This document shows positions 41,201-53,929 of a stretch of DNA of 64,000 nucleotides, piece after piece. Under the pieces are notes generated by a model. That model had not been told where the DNA came from. It made no database searches and saw only the letters and a list, made by a program, of their open reading frames with translations. The translations under genes were made by a program, and so were the position numbers. The stretch's first letter is position 1; every line of letters begins with the position of its first letter. Origin of the DNA: Diprion similis (Eukaryota > Arthropoda > Insecta > Hymenoptera > Diprionidae); contig NC_060108.1 of the NCBI RefSeq assembly GCF_021155765.1, positions 20,671,025 to 20,735,024 of the forward strand, read 5' to 3'.

Positions 41201-44200
41201 TTTAGACCTAGTGAGCTTCTTATCTGACATCATTTGAATAAGTGAGAAAAGTATGTCGTCGTTCTAACTCTTTTATTTTCATCTTCTGTGTTAGCTTGGC
41301 ATAAGAGGATCGGCAGTTTGTACAAAAGATCAAATGATTGACATTAGATGTAGATCCGTACAGAATCATATTACACCAAAAGAAAGTGGACTTGACAATG
41401 TAGAGTGTAGTTTGGAACGAGGCCTTTATTGTCAAGCGCTGCCTAATCAAAAACCGTGTATAGATTTTGAAATAAGCGTCCTTTGTCAGTGTACTGAAAC
41501 TACAGGAACCACAGAAACTACACCCTGTAAGTTTCAAGAAGTTTTATTCCATCAAATCTAAACAATATTTTGTTTAAGTCGTCTTTATTCTATAACCATT
41601 TTAAAACTATAGCAGCTACAACAACAACACCCAAAAGTACAAATGTCACCAAGTATTTGCCTTGTGACCTGGCAAAGCCCTATCAAGCACATCCAAGAGA
41701 TTGTCGTGCATTTTTCCAATGTGCACCTGGATTAAGTGGACCTGAGTTAGTTGAAAAATGGTGTGGCCCAGGCACGCTCTATAACCCAATAAGTCAAGTT
41801 TGTGACTGGCCGTCAGTGGTGATTTTACAGAAACCAGAATGTGGTATTGAGACCACGACAACTATATTACCTCCAACAATTGGTGTCACACCTACTGCAG
41901 GTTCAAAATTATTTATTGTCAATTAGTAGAACACTTTTCCACTACTCTGCGCAATAACTGTCGTAAAAAATTACCCCTCACTATTTGTCTTAGCCCGATG
42001 TAAGGATGGAGAAATTTGGAGTGAATGTGCTGTACAATGTAGCCGAGCCTGTCAGTACTACCGATACATGTTAGTGAAAACTGGTGTATGCGATGAAAGT
42101 ACCGATTGTGTTCCAGGTAAGTTTGTAATATGTCAACTTTTGCACAAGTACCAATACCAATTGATGGGAAATTTATGGATAGTTAAACTTGATTTTTCAA
42201 CTCATCTGCTGAAAATCTCGTTTATTTCATGTGTCTCTATAGTTGCATTATTAGTTCAGTTAAATATAATGGAGTTAAATATAATGAAGTGAAATATTTT
42301 GGTAAAAAAATGCTACCATTGGGCTAATAATACGTTGTGAACAAAAACGTATGTGCCATATGAGCAGCATTTAAGGGCTTCTCAAATTTCTAAATTATTA
42401 TTGTTTTATAAATTTTCAATTTGTAGGATGTGTACCAGCCGATAGAATAGAATGTCCATCGCATAGGCTTTACAGAGATTTTCATACTTGTGTTGACATT
42501 CGTGACTGTACATGCAAAACACACGCTGACAAAGCCATCAAACCAGGATTCCCTGTAAAAGAATCTGAATGTGAATTGTGTCAATGCTTAAGAAATGTTT
42601 ACACCTGCGATTATTCTGCATGTACAACTACTCCATCACCAACAACATCAGTAACAGTAACAACTACCCATACTGAAGTCTCCTCAATTGTGGAACAAAT
42701 AGGGCATTGCAAAGAATCTGATTATATTCACCTAATAAATGGAGAACAAGAGCCCCTATCAGATCAAGCATTTGAAGCGAGCAGTTATTCCACTCGTTTA
42801 TCTAAAGCACCAAATGCCAGATTGAATAACCAACCGTCAAAAGGTTCCGCAGGTAATATGTTTCCTTTCAGCATTAAATCATAGGTATATTGTATTGGAT
42901 TCAACTTAAAAATGTTTCTCTTTGTATTTTAAATCATGATTACAGTAATTGAATTGACTTTTACTAAATAGGAAGCTGGATACCAGCAAAGATGGATAAG
43001 AAACAGTGGGTTTCCGTGGACCTAGGTCAGCCGAGAACAGTTTATGGCGTAGTTTTGCAAGGCAGTCCATCGTCTGATAATTATGTTGAAACGTACAATG
43101 TGTATTATTCTCCCGATTCAAATGATGAACTGTATGAGCCAGTTACTGCATTGGGATCTGATCTACCACAGATATTTCATGGACCTTGGGATAAGAACTC
43201 CATAAATCGAGCAATATTTGATAAGCCATTGGAAGCTCAAAAAATAAAAATTGTTCCACAAACCTGGCGCAATGGTATTGCAGTGAGGTTTGAAATTATT
43301 GGATGTGATAATCTAACTGATGACGCTGCACGAATGACTTCAAAACCAACCACGCTTATAGGTGGACAACCTACTTCTACTGGGTAATTGTACATTTTTG
43401 CCTGGTCTCACATTGTCGCATATTTTGACCAACTGATCTGTTTTGAGCCTATACTTGTATTGTTCTTCCATTTCAGTAGCTTAACTGCAACAACTCCTGC
43501 AATCCCGGATTATACTTTTATTGTAACCAGTGAGATGCCAATGCTTGGAGAATGTGCTGTAGATAATTACATTGAATTAATGATCAATTCTGAACCAGGT
43601 CGCATTACTTTAGATGCAAGCAGTGGATTACACCCTAAGTTTTCTGCAGAATACGTTTTGCTGGATAGTGAAATATCTAGTAGTGGTTGGGTACCAGCAA
43701 TTACGGATAAAGAACAATGGTATGTTATTGAATTATAATGTAAACCTAATTTTTAAAACTTTCTTTCGTGCAAGTTCTGTCCACTTGTAACCAGTTATTA
43801 ATTATGAAATCTGTTGCAGGTTGGGTATAAACCTTCCGGAACCAGAACCTATTTATGGTGTCATTCTGCAGGGAAGTCCATTAGATAAAAAATTTGTAAC
43901 AAGTTATAAAGTTTTGTATTCCGAAGATGGTGTAAGGTTTTCATATATTATGGACAAAGATGGGACAGATCAAATATTCAGTGGACCTGTTGATCAAAAT
44001 GAGCCAGTTGTACAAATTTTTTATCACCCGGTTGAGGCAAAGGTTATTAGAATCAATCCACAAACTTGGCATACTGGTATTGCAGCCAAAGTAGAACTCA
44101 TTGGATGCCAAGCTAGTGAAGAGGCTGGGGGATCGTTAATAGGCCGCAAAAAAACAGAAAAAACCAGTGCCAGGAAAGGAGAGCATGCACATGAAATTGC

Positions 44201-47200
44201 AGAAGCTAATCAACGTAGAGTGAAAGTTATGAGACCCAGTAAGTATTTGGTCTATACCCTCAACACAATGTCAATTGTTCGCATCCATCATACAATACAG
44301 AAATAAATCGTGTTTCTACATGATTCTTTCCAGTCTGTGATGATCCGTTGGGATTAGATGAGAGTGTGATGTCTGATCAACAAATTACCGCATCCTCTTC
44401 ATATGACAGATTATTACCAAACCTTCGATTATCATCTGATGGCATATGGCGTGCAAAGTTGGATAATCCTCATCAATATGTTGAGTTCGACTTTTACGAA
44501 CCACGAAATTTAACTGGAGTAGAAACTAAAGGCTACAATAATATTTGGACCATTACCTACAAGATATTATATAGTCACGATGGGCGTCAGTGGAATCCTG
44601 TAACTACTGCTGATGGCACTGAGAAAAAATTCTTGGCCAATTTTGATGATGAAACGACACGAATCAATTATTTTGAACGTCCAATTCAGGCGAGATATTT
44701 GAGAATTCAACCAACCACTTGGCACGAGCACGTTGGACTGAAGGCTGAGATTCATGGATGCTATTTGCCATACCGTAAGTAAAATTACTTGTGTAATTGA
44801 AATTTTTCACTGTATTTGCTCATTTGATTTCAGCTGTTACTACAATACCCTCTATTGAGGTAGAAGTTCCACGTCGCGGAGATATCGAAGTTCCTATATC
44901 CCAATTATATTGTAATGTTTGTGAGGGAATCTCTGAACCATTACAGGAAGACTGCAAGTGCGATTTCGGTTGGTGGAACGGTGAATCCTGTGTAATAAAA
45001 CAGGAATGTCCTTGCGTCGTTGGACATATATCGTGAGTAATTAAGTGAAATGAAACTGCATTCTACTGATCATTAATTTCTATGTACCCTAGGACAAAAA
45101 AATTTTACTAAATTATTATCCTAAACTGAGGTCTCCTGTGAGAAATCATTTTTGAGAGTATCAAGTCTGAATGCAATCTAATATTCGTCATTCAATACAC
45201 GTTTTATATGAATGGAATTACATGCAGGTATGCAGTAGGAGCCATTTATGATACAGAAGATTGCCAACAGTGCACTTGTACACTTGGTGGTGTATCAGCC
45301 TGTCATAGAAAAGAATGCGAACCCTGTAAGACATCTGGCTTACAACCAGTCTTGACTGAATTATGTTCGTGCGTTTGTAAACCATGTCAAGATGGAACTA
45401 GGCTATGTCCAACCAGCGACATATGTATAAATGAAACATCTTGGTGTGATGGTATAGAGGATTGCCCAGACGATGAAACGAACTGTACCACTACTACATC
45501 GATTCTAAAATCCCAAAAGGAACCTGTCTCTCGGAAGCAAGCATCTATAACAGTACACACTGCAATAGAAGCTGAACAGGAAGAACTGGAAACTACAAGC
45601 GTTACTTGGTCTAAAATGGCAGAACCTCTAACATCAACTACGCCTGTAGCAATTACTACAGAAGAAATTCTGAATTCCAATTATACAAAAGGTTAGTCAT
45701 AAAGTGTGACAATTTTCATTGTGATACGTATAATATGATTAGCCCTATTTTAAGAGTCTTCATTTCAAAGTACTTAACATTGTTTTTCTGTCATAGTTGC
45801 TCAAGCTCTTTGCTCGAAACCAACTTGTCCTTCTGGTTATAAAGCAGTTTTGAAACAGAGAAGATATTCAGAAACGTATAGCATGTTAAAAACAGCTCTA
45901 AACCGTGGTATTAAAGGAGGTACCAAAAGTGGCATTAAAGGAGGTTTCAAAGGCGGAGTTAAAGGCAGTCTCCCTAATGGTGGTTCATCTATTAAAGAAG
46001 AGTTCAGGTAAAACTTTTTGTGTCCTTATAAATTATATACACGTTGATTTAGGCTTACTGAAGATAAATAACCATCTACTGTCCGGTTCTGCGACATTCA
46101 AATGAAAATTTTATGTCAATGGGAAACATTGGAAAAGTGTCGTAGATTTACAGTTACTAAGTGATACAATTAAATTGATATTATTTCTGACAGATCACCT
46201 GACATAGTGGCTCCAACTGAAATCGAATGCCCCGAGTTTTCATGTATATCAGCGAAGCCTCCACCTCCACTATGGGGTGTAAAAGGACCAGTGGTAACAT
46301 CGTGTCATAAAGAGCAATGTCCACCAAACTATAGATTGATATTTGAAAAAATGAGCTTTGCTCGGCCAGAAGCCTGCCCTAGATACCTCTGTAAACCCCC
46401 CCCTCCCAAAGAAGCTGTGTGTACGGTTACTGGCAGAACATTCAAAACCTTTGACAACTTAGAATACAAATATGATATCTGTAATCATATTTTGGCAAGA
46501 GACTTGCATCAAAATAATTGGTATATTACATGTAAGTTTATTGCAAACTGCACTTAACTTTACAGATGTAGTTGAATGCAATAACCACATCTATTGAAAT
46601 TATAGTCATGGCTACTTAGGCTCGGTATTCATGAGATTCACATATTTTTTTCCAGTGGTGAGACAGTGTAATGAAATCGGTATGTTTTGTGAAAAGGTCC
46701 TTACCATCACATTTGACAATCACGTGATATTCTTATATCCTGATATGCATATTGACTTTGATGACTACACATTTTTACCGCATCAAGTGAACCGCTTCTC
46801 AGACAAGAACAAGTCATTCAAAATAACGCGAGTCGGTGATGCCCTGCACTTTGTGTCATATCGCTATGGATTTTGGGTAATCTGGGATACAAATTCGAAC
46901 ACTAAACTTGGAGTGACAACTAAATTATCAGGTCATGTCGATGGGCTTTGTGGATATTTCGACGGACATATTGCTAACGACAAACGACTTCCGAATGGTC
47001 AACAAGCCAGAAAGACGGTGGATTTTGGTAATAGCTGGGCTGTAGACGATACCCCCGAATGTGAACCACAGGTGATCATTATTTAAGAGTATATTCCCAT
47101 AGTAATTATACAGAGCTTATTTCAATAATACAATTGTGACTCTTTATTGAAATCATTCGATTTTGTGTATGTATTTTACAGGTTTGCCCGCAACATGTAC

Positions 47201-50200
47201 AAGAAAAAGCTTGGGAAATATGCAATACTGTAAAACAGCGATCATTATCAATATGCTCAAGTGTTGTCAATTTGGACAAGTTCATATCTCGTTGCTTGGA
47301 AACTATGTGTAGTTGCTTGCGTGGAAATTTGTCAGACGCTGATTGCCGATGCCGTGAATTAACTGCATTTGTATCAGAGTGCCAAGCTGCAGACCCAAAT
47401 ATAGACTTGTCCTCTTGGCGTGCAGTACATGATTGTCCAGTGTTTTGTCCAGCACCATTTGTTCATAAAGACTGCTTCAAGTAATCTTTTATAGAATTTA
47501 TTACATTCCTCGAAAATATCTTGAATAGTCGCTTACGATGAACACTTCATTTAATGAATAATATGTTTTTCTTTTCACAGGTATAAATGTGAATTAACAT
47601 GTAATAATTTACAAGAAACTGATCCTTGCCCTGTGATGCCAGGTGTTTGTTTCCCTGGTTGCTACTGTCCAGACGGAACAGTCCGTAGAGGGGATGAGTG
47701 TATCTTACCTACTGAATGTAGAGACTGTCTTTGTGATGGATTTGGTAATTCAAAATTCGTCACTTTTGATAGGAAAAACTTGACCTTCAATGGCAACTGC
47801 ACCTACATCTTATCCAGAGACATAGCCAAGGATATCAAGAGTGGAAAAGGCGAACATACTTATCAAGTAAAACATGCAACATTTATCACATTTTGAAGAC
47901 TATAAGATAGATATACAAATTGTTCTTTTACTACTTACGTATTTTTATTCTTTTTAGATACTAGTAACTAATGCAGCATGCTCCGAAGGGGTGTGTACTA
48001 AAGCAATTACAGTTCTCTATAAAAATCATTCCATACAATTGAAACGAGGACAACAATTGAATGAGGTATTCAAAGTTGACATTAAATTCAACTCCAATAA
48101 ACAACATACAACATAGAACATATTACTTAAATCTCGACAGAAAGTTGATAACTAGAGTTTTCTGCTCTATTTAGGTAGTAGTCTTTGTTGATGGGCACTT
48201 GATGGATAAGTTCCCATATAAGACCGAATGGTTAATTCTTGAAGGGATACCAGGGAGAGATGTTTCACTTCTTATTCCTGCAATTCAATTAGAAGTAGCC
48301 AGTTATCAACATAATTTTGCATTCATGGTAAGATTACCATCTCATACTTTTGCTGGAGCAATGGAAGGCCTTTGTGGAGATTGTAATGGAGATCCTTCTG
48401 ATGACATGAGAAAAATCGATGGGAAGGTACGTTTTAAAATATTGCAATCCTAGTAATCGATAATGAATGTGACAGGTATAAGAGCCTGGTAAGTGAAAAT
48501 TTTGATTTTTTGCTGATACAGTTCATATAATGATATTGTAACATTTTCTTCTAGCTCGTCAATGATGCAAATGATTTTGGCAATAGTTGGCTTGCAACGA
48601 ACGTACCTACTGAACTAAACATTAGCAATGATAAATGCGCTTCTGAACCTGAAAAAGAATGTCTGATCCCATCACCCAGTGTAAATCCATGCAACAGGCT
48701 TTTAGATCAAAAACTATTTGGTCAATGTCATGAATTAGTCGATCCAGAACCATATTTTGCTACATGTCAGCAGGGTTTGTGTGACGGCAGTAATATTTGT
48801 GATGATTTAGAAGCTTATGCAAGAAGCTGCTTGCGAACTGGATTATGTCTGAATTGGAGGACTGAAGAAGTTTGTCCTTACAAATGCCCCTCACGTTAGT
48901 GTACTTTTAAATTCTTTTAGGAATCCAACAATTCAAGATTCTTCATAAATTAATTCTCGAATCTTAATCTTTCTCATTTAAAGTGAGTGATTGATGAGCA
49001 ACGTTTAACTCTGCCTTTGTAGTTATGAATAGTATAAGTTATTTTTGAATTTTATAGCTCTTACATATCAGCCATGTGGCCCAAGTTGCCAAGAAACGTG
49101 CAGTGATGTTGAAGCAGTTCAGAAAGTGAAGTGTCCCTCAGGCCCAATTGAAGGCTGCTTCTGTCCAAAAGATCATATTCTTATGAATGGAACGTGCATT
49201 TCTAAAAATAAATGTTTGGTTTGCGATGAAGATGGACACATAGAGGATGAAATCTGGTATCCTGATAAATGTACAACATGTCATTGCGAGAAGAAGATAA
49301 TCACTTGTTCAAAGACAGAGTGTCCTACTTTGGGAAATATTTGCTCCACGGGCCACACTCCGATTCTAATCCCTGAATCTGAGAATGAATGTTGTCCTAA
49401 ATACCTTTGCAGTGAGTATCATTTGTAAATACAACAGGCAGTATAATTGTATCGAAATAATACAACTTCAAACCATGTATATGGTTCTCATAATATATGG
49501 ATGCTTTTTTAATATTTATATGCATTTAACACCCATTCGATATTTTGATAAATGTTTAACATAGTTCCAGTCACTACTACACCTCCAACATGTGTGGATC
49601 AACAAAAACCGTCATGCGGGTATGGACAGACTCCAAAATCAATCATAGGATCAGACGGGTGTTTGAAATTTGTTTGTGGTGAGTGTATCATCTATTCGAT
49701 TCTGTACCGTGAGAATTCGTTCAAAATTTGTTAATTAACAAACTTGTATTTATTTCTAGAATGTATTCCGCCAGAAGAATGTAAATTGTTGACATCAGAA
49801 GAACGAGTCATTGAACCTGGAATGGTTGAAGTAGAGTCAAATACATCTGATTGTTGTCCACGGCCAGTTCTCGTTTGTAAAACTGAAACATGTCCGTTAC
49901 CTACAAAATGTCCAGCATTTCATGATGCTAAACCTGTCCAAGAAACGGGACGGTGTTGCCCTAGCTATGAATGCAGTGAGTATTGATGTTCACATTACAT
50001 GCAAAATAGTCCGAAACAATTTTACATTAGTTGTGCATTTCACTTCAACATTCCCAGACAACACAACGTTTGCACATTGCATGCAAATTAGTTAATTTTA
50101 CTTTCGCATATGTAGTTAGTTTTGCAATCACATATGTATAGTAGCTATTATTCAGCAAAGACTTACGCACAACATGGTGCTGATTTGTGTATTTATTCTG

Positions 50201-52891
50201 GACAATCATCTCAGTTGAAGTGTGATATCATATATGGTAATTTACTTACTGCTTATTTGTGCTCCGTTTATGACAATCAGATTGTTATCGGTAATGTAAT
50301 AGTTATTTTCACCCAATCTTTGTTGATGAAAATACTCCAAGTGATGAGGTTCCGACAATTATTATTAGGTTACTCAGTAAGAATTCTATTATATTTCTGA
50401 ACACCTTCACCTTATTTTCATTTGGTAGAACTCCAAGAGGACATTTGTTTGTACACTCCTAAATTTGATGGCAAAGCTGATACTCTCCAAATTGTATCAC
50501 CGAAACGTCTTGGGGAAAAATGGCAAGATGGTCCGTGCACAACGTGTACATGTGAAAAAGTAGCGGATGAAAACGAATCAAAATGTGTTACAACTGAATG
50601 CACATCTATCTACATACATCCAGATGTCAACGATTTTGTGCTCGAAGTGATACAACCCGATAATCAATGTTGTCCTAATTTCAAACGAATAGCATGCAAA
50701 GATCAGAATAATACATATTCTGTAAGTAATATTGTATTTAATAGGATTCTTTTGCCTAGATCGAAAAGTAAATGAATGGAATAGAATATTGTATTCAATT
50801 CCGTATAATTGATATAAATACTAAGTAAATCAAAACCTATTGAATATTTAGTATGAATTTCGTACTTTCACAAATGTACAGATTGGTGATGTATGGCGGC
50901 CTAACTTGGCGGATGCTTGTGCAACAATGGAATGCATTAACAATACGAATGGAGTTCAAAAGCAACTTAAACTTGACAAATGCGATACTGATTGTGAAAA
51001 AGGCTACGAATATAGAGAACCAGAAAATAAGGGTGTAAGGTGTTGTGGACAATGCGTTCCTATTGCTTGTGTGGTTAATGGAGAAATTAAGAATATTGGA
51101 GATAAGTGGCAGTCTGATGATCATTGTACAAACTATTCTTGTTTGGCAATGGATGGTTCGGTGAGTCAGTGAATAGAATTTTTTTCCCTTACACCAAGCC
51201 TTATTTATTCGATATTACTGTAATTTTTTGCACATATATTGATTGAGTTTTTTCTAATTCATAGCTTCAGGTCCAAGGTGTTACAGAAACATGTAAACAA
51301 GTTGATGTGCAGGAATCACAAGAATTTGAAATAGATATTCGTCCAGTTGGCGGCAAGTGTTGCTCCGAATTTATCAAAACAGGCTGTCGTTACAATGGTA
51401 CAGTACACAAGCCAGGAGAAAAATGGATATCATCCTATGATGCCTGCCTGACTGAAATGTGTATTTCATCTGTGGAAGGAATTGTTAAAAAACAAGAAAG
51501 AACAACTTGCAACAAGCAGTGTGCTCTGGTAGGTAATTCACGATGGTCTACCCTGTTTTACAGCACTGTGACATGCAATCGTACAAATTTTCAAGTTACA
51601 ACAAAGAAATCCAAGATTTTCACCATAATAAGGTTCAGTGGTCACCTCCGAGTATTCCGTGTCCTGATTAGGCGAAAAATACTCCCCATCAGATGCTGCT
51701 TCTCAGTATTTCCCTTCAACATTAGGTGTCAATGGTCTGGTACCAACAGCAATTTCAAGCCTCATTTGTCCACGTAATAGGAGAACTCCTGTGTTCTTTT
51801 ACCATTGCTTATGTGGGTCCCTATCACGCAAAGGATATAGGTCTTGGACTGCCCCATTCCATAGTAAAGAATATGAATATAGTATCAAAAATTTTCATAA
51901 GACACTAGAAAGTCCTTGAGAAAGTTGATCCCGCAAAAAAACTCCAGTATGGATAAAGTTTTCATGATATATTTTATTTTTTCAGGGCTGGGAATACCAA
52001 GAACCACAGTACGATGAATGCTGTGGAGAGTGTAAGCAAGTTTACTGCATTATTGAAGAAACCTTGTATAAACCTAATACAGTATGGCATTCCAGTGACA
52101 ATTGTACAAGATTTGAGTGCAAACAGGAAAATGATCAGGTACGGTGTAGCACGAATTCATATCAATCACTGTTCTACACCTATCAAAACGTCTCTTGACT
52201 TTCGAATACATGTAATATATGCACGAAATAATCGATGCGTTGTTTCAGTTTGTAATAAGCAGTTCCTCTGAGACTTGTCCTGATGTAGCAGATTGTGCAC
52301 CAGAATCAGTTTATAGTGATGGCTGCTGTAACCGTTGTAATATAACATCACTCAATGCAAAGCGTAAGTTTACCCATTATGTAACTTGGTGTTCTTATTC
52401 GTTTATAGATCAAAATGTAAAGCTTCTTCTTTTCAAATTCTCTACAGAAGATTGCATCGCTACAAATTTTACATTGAGTGCTGGAATTATGAAGGTGCCA
52501 GGTATGCATGGGCTCTGCCAAAATCTCAGTCCGATTGAAGGTCTTACCGAATGCCGTGGCAACTGTGATTCATCAACGTTTTTCAATACAAGTAAGTTAT
52601 ACAGTATATTTAGTTTTAGTCTGTAAAAAATAAAGATAACATTATTCAAGTATGAGTTCAAATGACTGTACAGTATATATTAAATGATTTCTGATATTTG
52701 TAGACACCTTGCTACAAGAAAGCAACTGCCATTGCTGTTCGCCGAAGAAATACAAAGGACTAATCGTTGAACTATCTTGTGAAGATGGGAAAACTATAAC
52801 AAAGCAAATACCTATACCTGAATCATGTGCATGTGAATCCTGTGCATCTGCGAAGAAGTCAGTAAAAGGACGAAAGTCTATCAAGGGATAG
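32224..52891 (+). CDS. Hml: hemolectin-like secreted clotting protein (VWD/FA58C/CTCK)
   Basis: About 4,262 residues in 49 exons (12,789 nt, in frame). Drosophila Hml is a hemocyte clot protein. A signal peptide occupies about residues 1-23. Exons: 32224-32333, 32472-32540, 33122-33274, 33352-33482, 33627-33786, 34733-34860, 34973-35068, 35215-35594, 35799-36170, 36292-36562, 36674-36961, 37054-37487, 37707-37977, 38115-38342, 38448-38673, 38747-38952, 39114-39479, 39587-39925, 40027-40365, 40469-40803, 40971-41210, 41295-41526, 41613-41900, 41994-42116, 42427-42852, 42972-43383, 43477-43719, 43820-44238, 44334-44774, 44834-45032, 45228-45691, 45797-46007, 46194-46531, 46656-47071, 47182-47480, 47581-47866, 47958-48065, 48175-48426, 48555-48894, 49058-49411, 49565-49678, 49760-49975, 50429-50721, 50852-51160, 51265-51528, 51986-52138, 52249-52363, 52448-52591, 52704-52891. 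Module order is given in separate entries. The domain string fits hemolectin better than SCO-spondin or mucin. Confidence 0.93.
33122..35594 (+). other. Hml: hemolectin N-terminal sushi/EGF block
   Basis: Exons 3-8. Sushi-like Cys modules alternate with EGF repeats: [19 protein letters not shown] in exon 5 and [19 protein letters not shown] in exon 7. A further sushi-like module follows in exon 8, then a Ser/Asn-rich linker to the first VWD domain. Most of the exon junctions here are phase 1 or 2. Confidence 0.8.
34087..34647. mobile_element. degenerate terminal-inverted-repeat element in a hemolectin intron
   Basis: The 946-bp intron between exons 5 and 6 contains a 23-bp imperfect inverted repeat: GGGCCGTTCAAGTACTAGC at 34087 and the complement of ATACTTGAATGGCTC ending at 34647. 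Between them are diverged direct repeats (TTTGCCTGTTTTGTCCACTA and CTTGCCTGGAATGCCCACTA). No coding sequence remains. I read it as an old non-autonomous DNA transposon; the superfamily is not determined. Confidence 0.55.
35799..40803 (+). other. Hml: hemolectin VWD-C8-TIL units 1-3
   Basis: Exons 9-20. VWD1 is at about residues 410-623 ([20 protein letters not shown]), VWD2 at about 820-1030 ([20 protein letters not shown]) and VWD3 at about 1297-1522 ([20 protein letters not shown]). Each is followed by a C8 and a TIL module. The end of each VWD domain has GLCG but not the full CGLC motif that supports multimer formation in VWF D1 and D2. Confidence 0.88.
40971..41526 (+). other. Hml: hemolectin WxxW domain
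   Basis: Exons 21-22 encode [18 protein letters not shown], then [14 protein letters not shown], then CSLERGLYC and [10 protein letters not shown]. This is the pattern of the mucin-2 type WxxW domain. It is followed directly by the Thr-rich start of exon 23. Confidence 0.75.
41613..41900 (+). other. Hml: hemolectin chitin-binding type 2 (CBM14) domain
   Basis: Exon 23, about residues 1792-1887, encodes a peritrophin-A type domain. Six cysteines are spaced as expected, with [10 protein letters not shown] and [14 protein letters not shown] as landmark motifs and Thr-rich linkers on both sides. An in-frame alternative acceptor exists three bases downstream (41616). Confidence 0.85.
42427..44774 (+). 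other. Hml: hemolectin triple F5/8 type C (discoidin) block
   Basis: Exons 25-29 encode three consecutive discoidin domains, about residues 1980-2575. Domains 1 and 2 are close to each other ([10 protein letters not shown] and [27 protein letters not shown] and [17 protein letters not shown]). Domain 3 is more divergent ([27 protein letters not shown]). Such domains bind phospholipid or glycans, which suits a clot protein. Confidence 0.9.
45228..46007 (+). other. Hml: hemolectin LDLa domain, Thr-rich linker and Gly/Lys repeat
   Basis: Exon 31 has a low-density lipoprotein receptor class A module ([20 protein letters not shown], then PDDETNC) and a Ser/Thr-rich linker likely to be O-glycosylated. 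Exon 32 encodes a basic glycine repeat of the type GIKGG-x-K-G over about 25 residues, which matches no domain I know. Confidence 0.75.
46194..49411 (+). other. Hml: hemolectin VWD-C8-TIL units 4-5
   Basis: Exons 33-40. VWD4 (about residues 2905-3118) has [20 protein letters not shown] and [12 protein letters not shown]5 (about residues 3290-3433) has [20 protein letters not shown] and [10 protein letters not shown]8 and TIL modules follow both. VWC-like cysteine modules begin at the end of exon 40. Confidence 0.85.
49565..52891 (+). other. Hml: hemolectin VWC repeats and C-terminal cystine knot
   Basis: Exons 41-47 hold a series of VWC-like modules with CCP/CCG motifs ([39 protein letters not shown]). 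Exons 48-49, about residues 4153-4262, form a CTCK domain ([10 protein letters not shown] and CACESC), followed by a basic tail ending [12 protein letters not shown] domains dimerise secreted mucins and VWF through disulfides. Confidence 0.85.
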
Positions 52892-53929
52892 TGTTTTAAT
52901 CTGTTCAACAGAGCCATTATGACGTGGTGCGAAAGAAGCTATATTTACTAAAAATGTGTAAGGATTAGTATAAGGATTAATTACAAAATGAATTATTTTA
53001 AATTGATATTTGAAGTACAAATAATGTTTAATCTTACTATTTTTAAGTCTTGGCACTGTATGGATTACGAATATTGTAACAAGCTGGATTGAAAATAAAG
53101 GTCAAGTCATTATTTTAAGCAGGAACAGTCTTAATCGCACTGTAACCACATGTCATTTACTTGAAAAAGGACGAAATGGTGACGAAAGTAGATAACGTCG
53201 AATGAAGATATAAATTATTCTGGCAAGATTTAACGATCAACTGAATAATCTAAAGAAACGCTCCTGTTGACGGGATAATGTCTGTATTTTCCAAGTACAT
53301 AACAATTGCTGGACGAGTGTAGCCGATCTGAAGAATCGGCCGGAAATCTAGCAATGTTCTTGATATTTTTACTACACTTTCTCATTTGTTGATCCTACAA
53401 CGAAGTGGTCATCTGTAATGATATCCTGTGGGTCCAGTTAGTCAATAACGAATTATATACAAATCGATTTGGGATGAAAAAGTTTTCGGTCGGGAAATCG
53501 TAATTCGAACGAAACCGTAACAGAAACCTCCTCTGTCATCTAGTCGAAAATAAAGGGGTAATTTTTAGAAAAAGGTCTGATTTTTTCAAATAATGGTAAC
53601 TCTATAAATTCCTAAAATTTGGAGTTACCTGACAGGAGCTTCGTTGTGAATGGCAGCCCACTCTTACCGATGATGATTGGATTATCAGGAAAAAGAATGT
53701 TACACACATACTGGTAATCGTATGTGTAATAGATGTTTGGAAGAATAACGTATGGATACCCAAAAATATAATTCAGCGTTGATCATAGGGATCCTCGGAC
53801 GACTATCCAGAATAACAGATTAAGTAGGGCCAACTTGGATTGATATATTTTCAGAAATATTTGGCCATTTTTGAATAGTGCTATAATGAATTAACTCGGA
53901 CACTCTTTCCATGTATTTTGACAAGACTA
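52892..53929. other. hemolectin 3' UTR and intergenic region
   Basis: AATAAA at 53094-53099, about 200 bases after the hemolectin stop codon, is a good poly(A) signal. Beyond it, to about 53930, I see no gene and no clear similarity to the satellite monomer. Confidence 0.6.
53094..53099 (+). terminator. Hml: poly(A) signal of hemolectin
   Basis: AATAAA in an AT-rich stretch about 200 bases downstream of the TAG at 52889-52891. Confidence 0.6.

Noticed and set aside
50122-50400. Possible extra hemolectin exon between 49975 and 50429
   Set aside because: The frame lacks the spaced cysteines of the VWC modules, and exons 42 and 43 join in phase without it.
51529-51985. Open frame continuing past hemolectin exon 45 to 51777
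   Set aside because: Read-through of a donor (CTG|GTAGGT). The sequence loses the cysteine pattern, and GCTCTG joins GGCTGGGAATAC in frame at 51986.
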